Assembly (NCBI GenBank): GCA_032622095.1
Contig: CP136061.1
Span: forward strand, 236,981,815-237,045,814
DNA from: Siphonodentalium dalli
Taxonomy: Eukaryota > Mollusca > Scaphopoda > Gadilida > Siphonodentaliidae
Direction: 5' to 3'
DNA length: 64,000 bases
Below, piece by piece: positions 1-10,386 of this stretch; position 1 is the stretch's first letter, and every line of letters starts with the position of its first letter. The notes below the pieces were generated by a model. That model did no database searches and had not been told where the DNA came from. It worked only from the letters and a program-made list of their open reading frames with translations. Position numbers and translations under genes: made by a program.

Positions 1-755
1 TGAATTAATACGTCAGATGCATTCAGATAAGACATATGCCCAATCAGACAAGTGCTAAGCCAGCAGTATTAACCAACCAAATATATATTCCACCAGAATA
101 CAGAACAGCTGTGGCCTAGGAGTGTCCGCCAAGTGATAAGAGATTCTCAGATTCACCCCAAGACTCCCCCATTATTTACATCATTATTCAAAACTAAGAG
201 ATAGAGTTATCCCCACTCCATTGAGAATAATAAACTGGCAGTACAGACCAGAATGAAACAAGAGGTTGCACCACGGGTGCTGGGATACCCCTATGGTGAA
301 AATAGAAATATGAGCAGGTCGGAAACCAACTGTGGAAAAAAATGTGATGAACGAAAAATTACTTGACAATTCTAACAAACGGATGGAAATCCAACATTTT
401 CAGATAAAGAAAGAGGGATAACTTTTGAATGGAAAATGTGAACAACATCAATTAATCCTCTTTTGAAAGCACTCATGGTGCTAAAACTGCATACCAAATT
501 TTATTGAGATCCAATAACCCATGTTTTCAGATATAAGAGCGGACGGATGGAAATCCAACATTTTCAGATAAACAAAGAGGGATAACTCTTGAACTGAAAA
601 TGTGAACACCGTAAATGAACCCTCTTTTGAAAGCCCTCCTGATGACAATCCTGAATACCAAATTTCACTGAGATCTGATCACCCATGGTTGAGATATATG
701 AGCGGACAGATAGACAGATGGATGGATGTAATCCAGTACACCCCCATCTGTTGGG
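1..755. repeat. Interspersed repeat with two tandem units of about 164 bp
   Basis: The phrase GAAATCCAACATTTTCAGAT recurs at about 385 and 549, each time followed by an 'agagggataact' stretch and a 'cataccaaattt' stretch, so two diverged units of about 164 bp lie in tandem. Diverged relatives are at 19,680-20,060. Short open frames here are repeat-derived. No exon of the host gene was recognised. Confidence 0.6.
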
Positions 756-1694
756 ATCATGGTTGGCGCTGGACCAAAATTTCCGCTTGCCAAATGAAAT
801 TTTTTTTGGCCAAATTTCAAAATGATTTGCCAAAATTAATTGAGGGTATATAAGTGGGGAAATTGAAGAAAATTCTCATTTTTTTATTGTTGTTATATAA
901 TGTAACACCTAGCCACATACACAGGTAAACTTAGCTAGTGCAACAAACTAGTATTATTAATATATATCACAGTAACAATATATATCTTTTTAGAAGTGAC
1001 ACCAGAAATTATGTTTAATGTTGCTAAGACAGTTATCAAACTTGAAGTACATGTATCTGTAATTACAGCAATCATATATTTCGTCCTCACAGTGTCTTAG
1101 TAAATTGGCAACAAAACAGAACCACCAATTATTAATCCCTTGCTCGCCATGATTCACATTCGACTGATTAACCTATTGTCTTATAATCTCTGGTCACAAA
1201 ACATGGATATCATAAATACGCAGTGTCCAGTGTCGTCAGTAATGTTCATACAAAGGGGATTAACTGTAAAAACAGTTTTATAATTACCTTTGGCTGTTTC
1301 GTGCCAATTACAAACAAATAACTTACACCAATAATAATGGAATAAATACAGAACATTCTTTTTTCTGACTCATATTTTAACCGCGGTTGATTAACTGTTT
1401 GATGGCAGTTTAATACATACAGAAAGTAGTACCATTTTGTGAAAATTGAAGAAAATTACATGCATTATCACTTTCGACATATCAATGCTGACCGCTAGAT
1501 TGATAGATTTGTTGATCGGATTTATATGTTGGCATGCATGACAGATAATCCACCTTCGATGATGTTTTATGCCTAGATAGTTTAAATCACATAATTTAAA
1601 AACTCACTTGCCAAAATAATTTTATTTTTTTTGCCAAATGAAAATATTTTTTGCCATTGTCAAATTTGGCAAGTGGCAGCGCGAACCCTGGTTT
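756..1694. mobile_element. Non-autonomous foldback DNA transposon with GCCAAAT-rich ends
   Basis: The left end (GGCGCTGGACC then CCGCTTGCCAAAT) and the inverted right end (GCCAAAT-rich, then GGCAGCGCGAACCCTGG) are imperfect inverted repeats about 930 bp apart. The same CAGGGTTCGCGCTG-type terminus bounds elements at 41,210-42,275, 48,365-48,570 and 51,452 onward. The ends resemble hAT non-autonomous elements, but no clean 8-bp target duplication was seen. The AT-rich interior has no credible ORF. Confidence 0.5.
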
Positions 1695-1766
1695 TGGATG
1701 GGTTATAATTAAGCACAACGAAAATTTGTATTTTGACCACCATGAAAAAATTTGCTTTTATAGTAC

Positions 1767-1920
1767 CTTTTCTTGGGAAGACCATATCAAAGTTTTGTGA
1801 TGAATTTTTCACTTCTACTTTTGTTCCGTTCTCCATCTGCAATGACATGTCTAGGACAGCAGTGTTCACTTGTTCTGATGATGAGTCCCAACGGTATGGA
1901 TTATTTTTGTGGTGTATAAG
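1767..1920 (-). CDS. Polycystin-1/REJ-like protein, exon 9 of 9 seen (GAIN-like region)
   Basis: On the minus strand, acceptor CATTCAG leads into CTTATACACC, and the exon ends AAAAG before donor GTACTA. The 154 nt start in phase 0 and leave one base, so coding continues below this window's visible exons. The peptide contains NPYRWDSSS, NTAVLDMSL and two sequons (NGT, NSS), followed by FDMVFPR. The pattern 'NPF/Y-W, then V.T.V..L, then G..I.V.N' is what I expect in the GAIN-type region of polycystin-1-like proteins just before the GPS. The assignment is by remembered family pattern, not a search. A mariner-type MITE starts 39 bp upstream of the acceptor. Confidence 0.75.
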
Positions 1921-1962
1921 CTGAATGAGACAAATATAAGAAAAATTAAAACAAAATTTATA

Positions 1963-2104
1963 CAGTAATGCCCTAAATAATTGACTCCTTAATGACAGCA
2001 GAATTATGGGTAACTTTTCATGATTTAGTCAGAAATATGGCTTGTTGCCATTCATCGGAAAGCTCTCACTGAGAGCTTTCCGATGAATGGCCACAAGCCA
2101 TATT
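1963..2104. mobile_element. Mariner-type palindromic MITE, right arm truncated
   Basis: The sequence starts at TA then CAGTAATGCCCTAAATAAT, as in the complete copy at 21,888-22,103. It reaches the central hairpin (GGAAAGCTCTC / GAGAGCTTTCC) and breaks off in the second arm after CAAGCCATATT. TA flanks and a CAGT terminus suggest a Tc1/mariner-type non-autonomous element. Confidence 0.75.
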
Positions 2105-2149
2105 ACCAGAATGGCATATTGAGATTTCCCTCAATTCAGATTTTTGCCC

Positions 2150-2224
2150 ATGTCGGGGTTCGAACATGTCTAGCCCAGACTGCAATGATATTATCCTTGA
2201 CCTAATCACCATAGCTACAGGGAT
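2150..2224 (-). repeat. tRNA-like (box A/box B) segment, possible SINE head
   Basis: On the minus strand, a box-A-like TGGTGATTAGGTCAAGG is followed about 45 nt later by a box-B-like TGTTCGAACCCC, the spacing of a tRNA-type internal RNA polymerase III promoter. I could not fold a full cloverleaf by eye: the T stem is poor. A tRNA-derived SINE relic next to the MITE is more likely than a working tRNA gene. Confidence 0.35.
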
Positions 2225-2399
2225 GTCCTTGGTAAGAAAGCCCTGTCACCGATAGTTGGGAAGTGTATCAGTCTAAACATGCCTTCAAATATTGAATATA
2301 GACCTACCATTATATTGGAAAAGCACTTCCTCCGAAATTAGATAGTTTTATCTTGGTGCAATGTATAAATACAAATATTACAACGGTCTTACATCTATA

Positions 2400-2902
2400 T
2401 ATACTAATTGAACCAGTATAACCCCACATACCAAATTTGGTTCAGATCCGATCACACAAACAAAAGTTATCATCCGGATACCTCAAAACGACAAAATTCT
2501 AAGTCGAAAAGAGGCCATTACTGTGACATAACTGGGCGGACCGAAAACACATATTCGAAATTGACCTGTATTTTGAGCTCATAAATTCACATACCAAATT
2601 TGGTTTCGAACCGATAACCCAAAATAAAGTTATCATCCGGAAACTCTCCATACGGACAGACAGATTCTAAGTTGAAAAGGGACCATAACTCAGGCAAAAA
2701 TGAGTAGACTGAACCAATATTCGAACTTGACCAGTGTTGTGAGCTGATAAACTCACATACCAAATTTGGTTTCGATCTGATAGCCCAAAATAACGTTCTT
2801 ATCCGGAAACTTTTCGAACAGATGGACGGACAGATTCTAAGTCGAAAAGTGGTCATAACTCCGGCAAAAATGGGCGGACCGAATGCATATTCGAACTTGA
2901 CC
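2400..2902. repeat. Tandem interspersed units of about 130-180 bp
   Basis: Three diverged units repeat the order 'cataccaaatttggtt', 'gataaccca', 'ttatcatccgg', 'gacggacagattcta', 'aagt(c/t)gaaaag', 'ggccataact', 'gggcggaccgaa'. The style matches the arrays at 3,420-3,947, 31,880-32,290 and 26,800-29,395. The coding-like frames inside are by-products of repetition. Confidence 0.65.
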
Positions 2903-3240
2903 TGGGGACCTCATTCTGCTTAGGCCTCATCTTCTGGGAAATATCTATAGTCACAAATTAACATTGTTTTCAGTTACTTTTCCCCTTCTGTTCAGTTTCT
3001 ATATCCCATAATTTGCAGAAGATAAAATGTATATTCGAGGTGACTTGGGTGAACATCACCAACTTCAACTGGGGGACTTCAATCTGATCCTAGGTCTCCT
3101 ATAGCATTTGAGGCCTAAGCAGAATGAGGTTCCCAGCGGGTGAATTTGGTGATGCTAGCCCACCTTGCAGGATGGCATCAATAAATTCACCCTCTGGGGA
3201 CCTCATTCTGCAAATGTAAGACGCACTATATTCTGGCTTG
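2903..3240. repeat. MITE-like family with CCTCATTCTGC ends
   Basis: The start 'ggggacctcattctgcttagg' is repeated inverted at about 3,110 and directly at about 3,195. The right part is a hairpin: 'gggtgaattt.gtgatgctagc' pairs with 'gatggcatca.taaattcaccc'. Relatives lie at 16,925-17,320 (short forms) and 50,036-50,405 (long form with the same internal order). No transposase is present and the class is unknown. Confidence 0.6.
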
Positions 3241-3419
3241 CACGTTATGGTGGTAAATATCTGTATGTGACTTTTTGCAGAATTGACAAAAAATGTAGAA
3301 ATGAAAGATTAGACAAATCATTGTCAACATCTGTCTCCGGATGGACAAAGAAACCGATTTGAGTACAGTAAATACTTAAATAAAAGGTCAGCAGACCACA
3401 GTGTCTCCCGAAAATGTGG

Positions 3420-3947
3420 CAAGTCGATGCTGCTTTGTTGAAGAAATTAAAAAAAAATGTTGAAATTTTTCTAAGTTGAAAAGGGTTAATAACTCCGTAA
3501 AAAAATAATTTTTCCGTCATCTATATACATGATGCACATCTCCAATGTGTGGGTAACAATATTTTGAAGTTTCAAATATCTACGATCAAAACTGTAGGAG
3601 GAGTTGATTACACCATGAAGGTACCCTCATACAGAAAATTATAAAAAATGTTGAAATTTTCTAAGTCGAAAAGGGTTAATAACTCCGTCAAAAAATATTT
3701 TTTCCGTTATCTATATACATGTTGCACATCTTCAATATATGGGCAACAATATTCTAAAGTTACAAACCTCTAGGATGAAAACTGTAAGAGGAGTTGATTA
3801 CACCATGAAGGTACCCTCATACAGAAAATGATGATTACGCCATGAAGGTACTCAAAAGTGTGATGGACGGACGAACGGTACGACGAACGGACGGACGGAC
3901 GGAGCCCATTTCTATAGTCCCCCAAAAATAAATTTTTCGGGGGACAA
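3420..3947. repeat. Two tandem units (about 184 bp) with GACGGACGG tail and terminal hairpin
   Basis: 'GTTGAAATTTTTCTAAG' (about 3,458) and 'GTTGAAATTTTCTAAG' (about 3,643) each begin a unit ending with 'caccatgaaggtaccctcat'. The second unit runs into GACGGACGGACGG, then a small hairpin in which TAGTCCCCC pairs with GGGGGACAA across an AT-rich loop. The same layout occurs at 31,880-32,290. Confidence 0.65.
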
Positions 3948-4134
3948 TAATCAACTCCTTAACCACAGCAGAATTATGGGTAACTGTTCAGGATTTAGTC
4001 AGAAATATGGCTTGTTGCCATTTATCTGAAAGCTCTCACTGAGAGCTTTCGGATGAATGGCAACAAGCCATATTTGAAAAGTTACCCATAATTCTGCTGT
4101 GGTTATAAAGAAGTCAATTATTTAGGGCATTACA
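3948..4134. mobile_element. Mariner-type palindromic MITE, left tip missing
   Basis: The arms 'cagcagaattatgggtaac...' pair around the same GAGAGCTTTC hairpin as the other copies. The left outermost about 15 bp is gone where it meets the preceding repeat. The right end reads GGGCATTACAGTA. It lies about 100 bp past the splice donor of exon 8. Confidence 0.75.
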
Positions 4135-4232
4135 GTACACCCACAACTTTGTTGTGGGGAGGTGTCAAAAGTCAGGGGGATAACTCTATTTTGATTATGT
4201 TATGTTGTGCAACAGCTGTGTCTAATATATAC

Positions 4233-4493
4233 CTTTATGCTAACTGATGGCAGTCCTTTTAGTTCTTCGATTTCCTCATCCGGAAATGAAAATATGACAC
4301 TAACATTGTTCACTGAAATGCCTGCTGTGTAGGTTCTGCCTGCAAAAGCCTCAGTTGGTATTTTCTCTAGTTCCAGAGACATTGCCTCCAGTTTATAAGT
4401 GAACGAGGTATCATTTGTAGCGTCCAGGTCAGCCATGATGTTATCAGTGAGGGAGTCAACAATAGCTAAGGTCTGTTTCACAATGCTACGTAT
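4233..4493 (-). CDS. Polycystin-1/REJ-like protein, exon 8 (GAIN-like region)
   Basis: Minus-strand acceptor TTTTGTAG precedes ATACGTAGC, and donor GTATATAT follows AAAG. Length is 261 nt, exactly 87 codons, phase 0 at both ends, matching exons 7 and 9. The peptide begins IRSIVKQTLAIVDSLTDN and includes EKIPTEAFAGRTY and FSFPDEEIEELKG, with sequons NDT and NVS. The amphipathic helix followed by beta-rich 'L.LE.IP...FAG.T' resembles the GAIN domain of polycystin-1-like proteins and adhesion receptors. This is the longest exon found and the best single piece for a homology test. Confidence 0.78.
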
Positions 4494-5021
4494 CTACAAA
4501 AGATAACAGTCCTCTCCATCACAAAATACCGTAAGCCACTGTGGAGGATCTGTTCCTCGAAAACCCATTCCACCCGAGCAAAATTCCCATTAGAAGATCC
4601 GATTCCGTGAAAGATTTGCTCGATTTTCCACAACCATGTTTACTAATTGGGGTATTTTGAGGGAGCAACTTATGTGATGACTTATTCAAAAGATAAGGAT
4701 CCATCCTTGGCTCGTGCTTTATCTCATGTACACTAATCCATTAGGACAAATCATTACACAGAGAAATCTACAATACCACATGGATTCTTTATTAACATAA
4801 ACACTCTCTAGGAGCAGTATGCAAGATGAATTACATAAAATATATATATATACATATAGATTGTGAATTTTTCATTGGATAATTATGTATTTCAATGTAT
4901 ACATAAACAATAAAGAAATGTTTACCTAGGCAAACATGTATTGAAAAGATGTCATTTACTGTTATGTATGTTTATAAAGTATTTGGCAATGTATGTAGTT
5001 CTTCAGTTTTAGAAGAAATAA
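4494..5021. other. Intron sequence, no recognised feature
   Basis: AT-rich intron of the minus-strand gene. It ends in a CTATCTATCTATATA run that is probably the 3' microsatellite tail of the neighbouring minus-strand LINE. Nothing else identified. Confidence 0.5.
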
Positions 5022-7540
5022 ACCTCTATCTATCTATATATGTATCAGTCTACACGTATCTAAATATCTCTCAGTCTCAACTTTTGTTCCGAATTGAGAA
5101 GAACTCGGCAATGGTATCGCCGATCAAGTTGCACTCGGATGAATTGTCATTCCGCATTATGTATAGAAAGCGACCCTTTTCGTCGGCTTGTATTTTCTAG
5201 TTTTTTGAATATTGATCCCTTACATCGGAATATTTCTTACATTTCATTACAAAATGCCATTCGTCTTCTACTTCGTCCGAAGTACAAAACTGACATTTGA
5301 GTTCGTCAGCTGGAATGGGAGGTCGTTGATGCCGCCCTTTTTCAATCCTAAGTGAATGCGCACTTATCCATAGGCGACAGAACATTTCTCTCTTCTCCCT
5401 CGTATTTAAGTCTAGTAAGTACTGTTCAATTCCCATAGTTTCTTTAACCCTTTACCCAACAAACCGGCCAAAACCGGCCAAATAAAGCTTCAACAGCCTA
5501 AAATATCTTCGGTCTGTCTCAATAGAACCATACAAATATGGATATCATTGGAACCGGCTCCTTGACCACATTGTGATAGTTACAGTTATGCCCTGTGCCA
5601 ATGCATTCTCTTATATATGCGAGTCGACCATAGGTCGCCTCGCATATATAAGAGAATGCATTGGCCTAAAAAAAAAAAAATTTTAACACTTTTTACCATT
5701 TTTTCTTACATTCTTTAACAATTTTATAATTTTTAATGTGTTAAGCCAATGCATTCTCTTATATATGCGAGGCGACCTATGGTCGACTCGCATATATAAG
5801 AGAATGCATTGGCACAGGGCCCTTCTGTTGGGTAAAGGGTTAATATTTTTGTATGTTCGTAATTTACTATGTTCGTTTTGTGTGTTATCAATGTACGTGT
5901 TGACATATTCGTTTTTCAGACCTTCCTCTATGTTTGCGATGATCGTATCGTTTAAGTTTGATTCAGTACTAGGCGATGATGTGTCCATAGATGCCATGAA
6001 ACTAGATGACAATTGATTAAGAAAGCGTTTCATTGAATTATTTGTTCTATATGCGGCATGCACCAGTGTGTTTTTGTTCTCATTTTCAATTTTTGAAAGG
6101 AATTTCATAGCTTGTGTTATGCAGTCCACATATAATGGATATTCTCCAAGTTCTAGTCTTACAGCATGGTTCACAGCTTTTGAACCCACACCTAATACCA
6201 TTTTGCAAAAGTTTAGATGTATCTTTTCACTTGGACTGTCATCTCTCCATGACATCTCCGGTGTCCATATTTCACTACCGTATAGTAAATCAGGTTTGAC
6301 GAGAACTCGGAATAGTTTTAGTAGTAATTTTACTGGCAGGTGATATTGATTGTTTATTGCTTTCCTAAGTTTGTGAACCACTTTAAGTGCGCGGTTTGCC
6401 AAGTTTTCCTGTGCGAGTTTAAATTTTCCATTTGAAGTGAACAACAGTCCAAGGTATGAAAATTGTTCACAACTCTTTAATATTTTATAATTTAGTTTGA
6501 ATACCGATTGCGTTTTCTTCTTCTTTCCCGTAATTACCATAACTTCTGTCTTGTCAATATTGACCGGTAAACTATTGTCATTTGAGAATTGAGAAACCTT
6601 ATTTAAACATTTTTGTAATCCATCTGGTGTTTCCGATATCAGCAAAAGATTGTCTGCGAAAAGTAGGTGATTAACTCTTGTATGGTGTAATGCGCATGGA
6701 TCACAAGTATCATCAAAGCACTTATTTACATCGTCGATAAATATTTTGAATAGTGTGGGCGACAGTGTACGTACACCCTTGACGTATGCCTATTTTTTAT
6801 ATAAACGATTTGGAAATACCGTTGGATGCTTTGACCGCATAATTACTGGATGCATATAAAGAACGCATTGTTTCTAATATATCACCTTCAATCTGTCGGT
6901 CCTGCATCTTCTGGAATAGCAGGTGTCTATTAACTGAGTCAATGCCTTTTTAAAGTCAACAAACGCGATGTACACTGGTTTGTTTTTAGCTTTATACTTA
7001 TCTATAATTGACTTTACGACATAAATGCAGTTTTGGGTACGATGATTTTTCCTAAAACCAAATTGGTTGTCACTAATAATTCCATTTATTTCTAGATAAT
7101 CATTGATTCTGTTGTTCAATATCTTGTTAAAAAGCTTTCCAATTGTATTACTGACCGCTATTGCCCTATAATTATTTGGGTCTTTATGGTCGCCTTTTTG
7201 GTGTATCGCGGACAGGACAGATTCACTCCATTCTGTTGGGTAATGACGTGATCTGAGAATTTGATTGAATAATTTGATTGTTTCATTCATCATTGATGGG
7301 AGAACTACCTTGAGAAATTCGTTTGAGATGTTATCCTGTCCGGGGGTTTTATTGTTCTTAAGTTTATATAGGCATTTATATATCTCGTCTTGGGTTATTG
7401 GGTCGTTGTTTATTGCAGTATCATTCACTGGGACCCATACATCGGGCTGATACATAATATTACAATTGCCCTGTGTTCCGTAAAGTTTTTGGAAGAAGTT
7501 GACCAATTTATCAGGATCTGGTTCTGCCGAAGACCGTACT
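5022..7540 (-). pseudogene. Degraded non-LTR retrotransposon (LINE) ORF2, RT to C-terminal zinc motif
   Basis: Minus-strand pieces in shifting frames give a non-LTR reverse transcriptase: LKNNKTPGQDNISNEFLK, then SVLSAIHQKGDHKDPNNYR, then DNQFGFRKNHRTQNC, then VYIAFVDFKKA near 6,950. After a frameshift comes FADNLLLISETPDG near 6,650, where the expected catalytic FADD has become FADN. The connection region is YGSEIWTPEMSW, followed by the C-terminal motif SLRIEKGRHQRPP..CQFC....EDEWHFVMKC at about 5,220-5,400. The reading frame ends near 5,077. The endonuclease domain is absent (5' truncated at about 7,540). A MITE splits the ORF at 5,448-5,839. It is inactive. Confidence 0.8.
5444..5843. mobile_element. 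piggyBac-type palindromic MITE with TTAA duplication, inside LINE ORF
   Basis: An 18-bp perfect inverted repeat, TTAACCCTTTACCCAACA, bounds the insert (5,444-5,461 and 5,826-5,843). Outer TTAA plus a CCCTTT terminus is the signature of piggyBac-type non-autonomous elements. Inside are two 66-bp hairpins (about 5,597-5,666 and 5,747-5,814) built on CCAATGCATTCTCTTATATA. The second is the reverse complement of the first, so the element is a palindrome made of palindromes. It interrupts the LINE ORF between 5,443 and 5,844. Confidence 0.85.
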
Positions 7541-7550
7541 CCCCGGCCGC

Positions 7551-7662
7551 ATGTACGCAGACGATACCCTGATTTATATGCCCAGCTCACCATCGGATTT
7601 GGCAATCAACATCTCAGAAATGTATAATGTATAATGGCAGTGAAGAGCTGGATGGGCGCAAA
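7551..7662 (+). pseudogene. L2/CR1-like LINE, 5' piece (RT YADD motif), interrupted by DIRS
   Basis: Plus strand reads MYADDTLIYMPSSPSDL, the catalytic YADD box of a non-LTR reverse transcriptase, then (after a small frameshift) AVKSWMGA. It stops exactly where the DIRS element begins. The missing continuation QLCLNDDKTEIM is found at 14,699, so the two pieces were one ORF. Confidence 0.85.
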
Positions 7663-7905
7663 ATTAGAAATTTGTGTTCAAATTTAAGTTTTACAAATAA
7701 CTGAACCTAATTAATATCCCGTTAGGAATTTTCCTTTCTGGCAAAATTTGACTCGCCCTGGTGTCGCGAAGCAGAACCAGCCAATCAACAAAAAAAAATC
7801 TGCTCCACGTGACCAACCCTCAGGTATACTCCAACAGTGGACGATACCATTAATACTTTCTTTACTGGCGATGAAATAAACCGCCTTGAAAGTTCAACCC
7901 ATATG
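7663..7905. repeat. DIRS copy 1 terminal inverted repeat (element 3' side)
   Basis: Complementary to about 14,470-14,695. Shared landmarks are 'ccgttaggaattttcctttctggc', 'gcgaagcagaaccagccaatcaa', 'gtgaccaaccctcaggtatactcc' and 'tttactggcgatgaaataaa', all present inverted on the other side. The outermost about 50 bp differ between sides, as usual for DIRS termini. Confidence 0.85.
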
Positions 7906-7925
7906 CGGGGAGGTGGGTAGGGTTG

Positions 7926-8030
7926 GTATATTAATTAGGTTCAGTTATTCGTAAAACTTAAATTTGAAGACAAATTTCTAATTTTTACTTCATAACCTCA
8001 CCTAATTAATATACCGTTAGGAATAACCTA
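7926..8030. repeat. DIRS copy 1 internal complementary region (ICR)
   Basis: The first half is the reverse complement of the outer left end ('ttaggttcagttatt..taaaactta'). The second half is the reverse complement of the outer right end ('acttcataacctcacctaa'). The two halves meet at TAATTTTTACT near 7,979-7,988. In the DIRS replication model the ICR templates the circle junction by pairing with both ends, and this block has exactly that structure. Confidence 0.85.
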
Positions 8031-8419
8031 GATTCCAACAGCATATTATTAGGAGGTGGGTTCTATAACATTCAACTACGCAATCCATAGCATGTATAGA
8101 AATTCTCACCAACAGTACAGCAGGTGGAAGAGAATCTTTACAGAACAACTTTCAAAGTTCAATTCCCTTCTACATATGAGTTCATCCAGTGTTATAACCT
8201 CCAACACCATCAGATCCACCACCATCGCTTAACATATATATGTATACAATCGGATCCATCTCTACAATGGGAGAATCATACATCCGAAACAACTAAGATT
8301 CCCTTTAAACCATATATATAATCTAAGCTGTCTGACGCGACTCGCCATGAACTAAAAAACAAATGGATAAACATTAGTCGATCTAATTTGACCAACACAC
8401 ATAGTTTTGATTGCCTGTC

Positions 8420-9270
8420 AAAACGTTCAAATTAACTGGACGCAAATAGTGTGTAACAAAAGGACTCTGCCGAGACCAATCGGCTGTCTCCATTGTCTGA
8501 TTGAGTCCGGCTCCAATGAAAAGGGCCCATGACCGTACAACACTTCTTGTGGCGGAACTGCATTAATCAATTCATAACAGACGTTAACACATGATGATGC
8601 TGCAGCGGCTGTGGCCCGAAATGCAGTTATCTCCATAAGGTACGGAACCACTGACCGTTTAGGATATACAATTCAAATGCGTAAAAAGATGTAAAAAAAA
8701 AATTCACCGAGCATGGTAAGTCAGTTTGCCCTGTTGAGCAAAACCTTTTCTGAGAAAAGAAAACCCTTCACGTTGAATATTGATCGGTCCAGCCCCTAAT
8801 TGTAAGGCTTGAAGATAACCGCATCTGCGAAATGAAGTCACCGCCACTAGACACACGGTCTTTAAAGTGACCATCTGCAATGCAGCCGACCCCATAGGCG
8901 TGGGCTGCAAACATTCTAAAATTAAAGAAAGATTCCAAGATGGTAACACAACCAATGAGAAGGTGGGCGTTTATTAAAAACCCTGCTCAACAATCGAATG
9001 ATCACATGACGTTGACCAATCGGAAGATTATCAACTGGTGATAAAAAGGCCAATAACGTACATGTAGATCGATAACCTGTGATTGTTGAAGAAGACAACC
9101 CTGTATCAACTAAGGAAGACAAAAGGTTAGCACAATCCTCTAAAAGTGCTTGGTATGGACTAATATGTCCCTGAACACACCAACAACTAAATTGTTTGAA
9201 GTTACATACCGGTACATAATCTTTTCTGGTACCCGATCGCAAAGATGATGCCCCCAGAGAAATCTAGCCC
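8420..9270 (-). pseudogene. DIRS copy 1 tyrosine recombinase, decayed
   Basis: Minus-strand fragments align by eye with the recombinase of copy 2: SGTRKDYVPVCNFKQFSCWC against EGTRKDYNCKFRKFFSWC, and RVFNKRPPS against GIFNKRPPT. A C-terminal piece resembling WALF....ADWS...FV..YL keeps the position of the catalytic tyrosine. At least two frame changes lie between 9,240 and 8,430, so no active enzyme is made. Confidence 0.8.
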
Positions 9271-9429
9271 AGTCGGAAGGCCGTCGGTGACAATATGTCC
9301 ATTGAGATTGGCCCTGCCAGTAAATACATGGACGCTGGATGGGCGGGCACTATCTGATTCTGTTACTGTGTCAACAGGGTCGGAACCAGGGGTAATCTCA
9401 CTGGAGTGTCTATGTGTAATAGCCGGGAA

Positions 9430-10200
9430 AACCAACATTGGCTGGGCCAAAATGGTGCTATCAAAAAATATGGGGCAAGCTGGAAATATATCCATGTGAC
9501 CCAATATTCGGAGAAGAAGAGACGTCAGAGGGAACACATATGCAAACAGAGTGTTCCATGGAATTGACAGAGTATCTAATGCTAGTGCTTGTGGATAGTA
9601 AATCCATGAACAAAATTAAATGTTTGTTGATACACTGTATCACTGACAAATGAACTCTTATGGACAGTAAGCATAAACAATTGGTTGAATGAACAAGATC
9701 ATTTAATGGCCGATTTATGAATTTATATTTACAGGAATGATGATGTATAACGCCACGATGGAAGCCAGCGAAGCACCGCTGGACAGTGTTAATTAATCAA
9801 TTATGTTGGAAATGTCACCAGATCAATATAGGAAATATATATCAATGTCTAATATCTAAACATTACTCGCACCTGACTGACCAGCAAAACTTCGCAAGAA
9901 ACCATCGTGGCGCTATGAGTTTGAAAACATGAAAACAATGAGAATCTTACAACAATTTAACTACCTATATATATATATACAAAACTCACCAAGATCCAAA
10001 GATGGGTCACTCACCACCTTTAAGCCGGATTGATTTGAATTCATCCATTTGTGCAAAAAAATAAAAAGCAAATTAAAATTCAACATAGCTAATATAACGG
10101 GGATGGGCGGGTTGGGAAAAAATCCGTTGGTCCTGCTCCCTTGCAAGATCAAAAACACAATGACTACATAAATCGGCCACGAAAGGAACTCGCTCATGCA
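9430..10200 (-). pseudogene. DIRS copy 1 methyltransferase-like / C-terminal region, decayed
   Basis: Minus-strand pieces include FLSW near 10,190, NPPIPVILAML near 10,110 and, in another frame, APFWPSQCWFSRLLHI near 9,470. They parallel copy 2's FCTWKPHP, FPPIPLLTKIL and APLWPKQCWYPTLLEM. This block follows RNase H in DIRS elements and is the part often annotated as a DNA-methyltransferase-like domain. It is interrupted by stops and frameshifts. Confidence 0.65.
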
Positions 10201-10317
10201 TGTTAATTACCTGCGTGAATTCTTAAATCATTCGCACGAATATCTAATGCGACCTTATACAGGCGATGTGAGAAGTTAATAATTAAAACCACTCAAGGGT
10301 AATCTCTACTAGGTCAG

Positions 10318-10355
10318 CTGATGAAAGCTTGTGGGTACCCACAAGCTTTCATCAG
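10318..10355. repeat. Perfect 38-bp palindrome inside DIRS copy 1
   Basis: CTGATGAAAGCTTGTGGG plus its exact complement, with GTAC at the centre and no loop. Flanks are 'aggtcag' and 'tcaggtct'. It lies between the RNase H and methyltransferase-like remnants, where no symmetry is needed for coding. It is much less decayed than its surroundings. Confidence 0.9.
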
Positions 10356-10386
10356 TCAGGTCTGCATGGTCGGTATAAGTGAGCGA

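Noticed and set aside
756-1694. An 8-bp target duplication for this element (GTTGGGAT versus GTTTTGGAT)
   Set aside because: The two octamers do not match well enough to claim; the element call rests only on inverted ends and family relatives.
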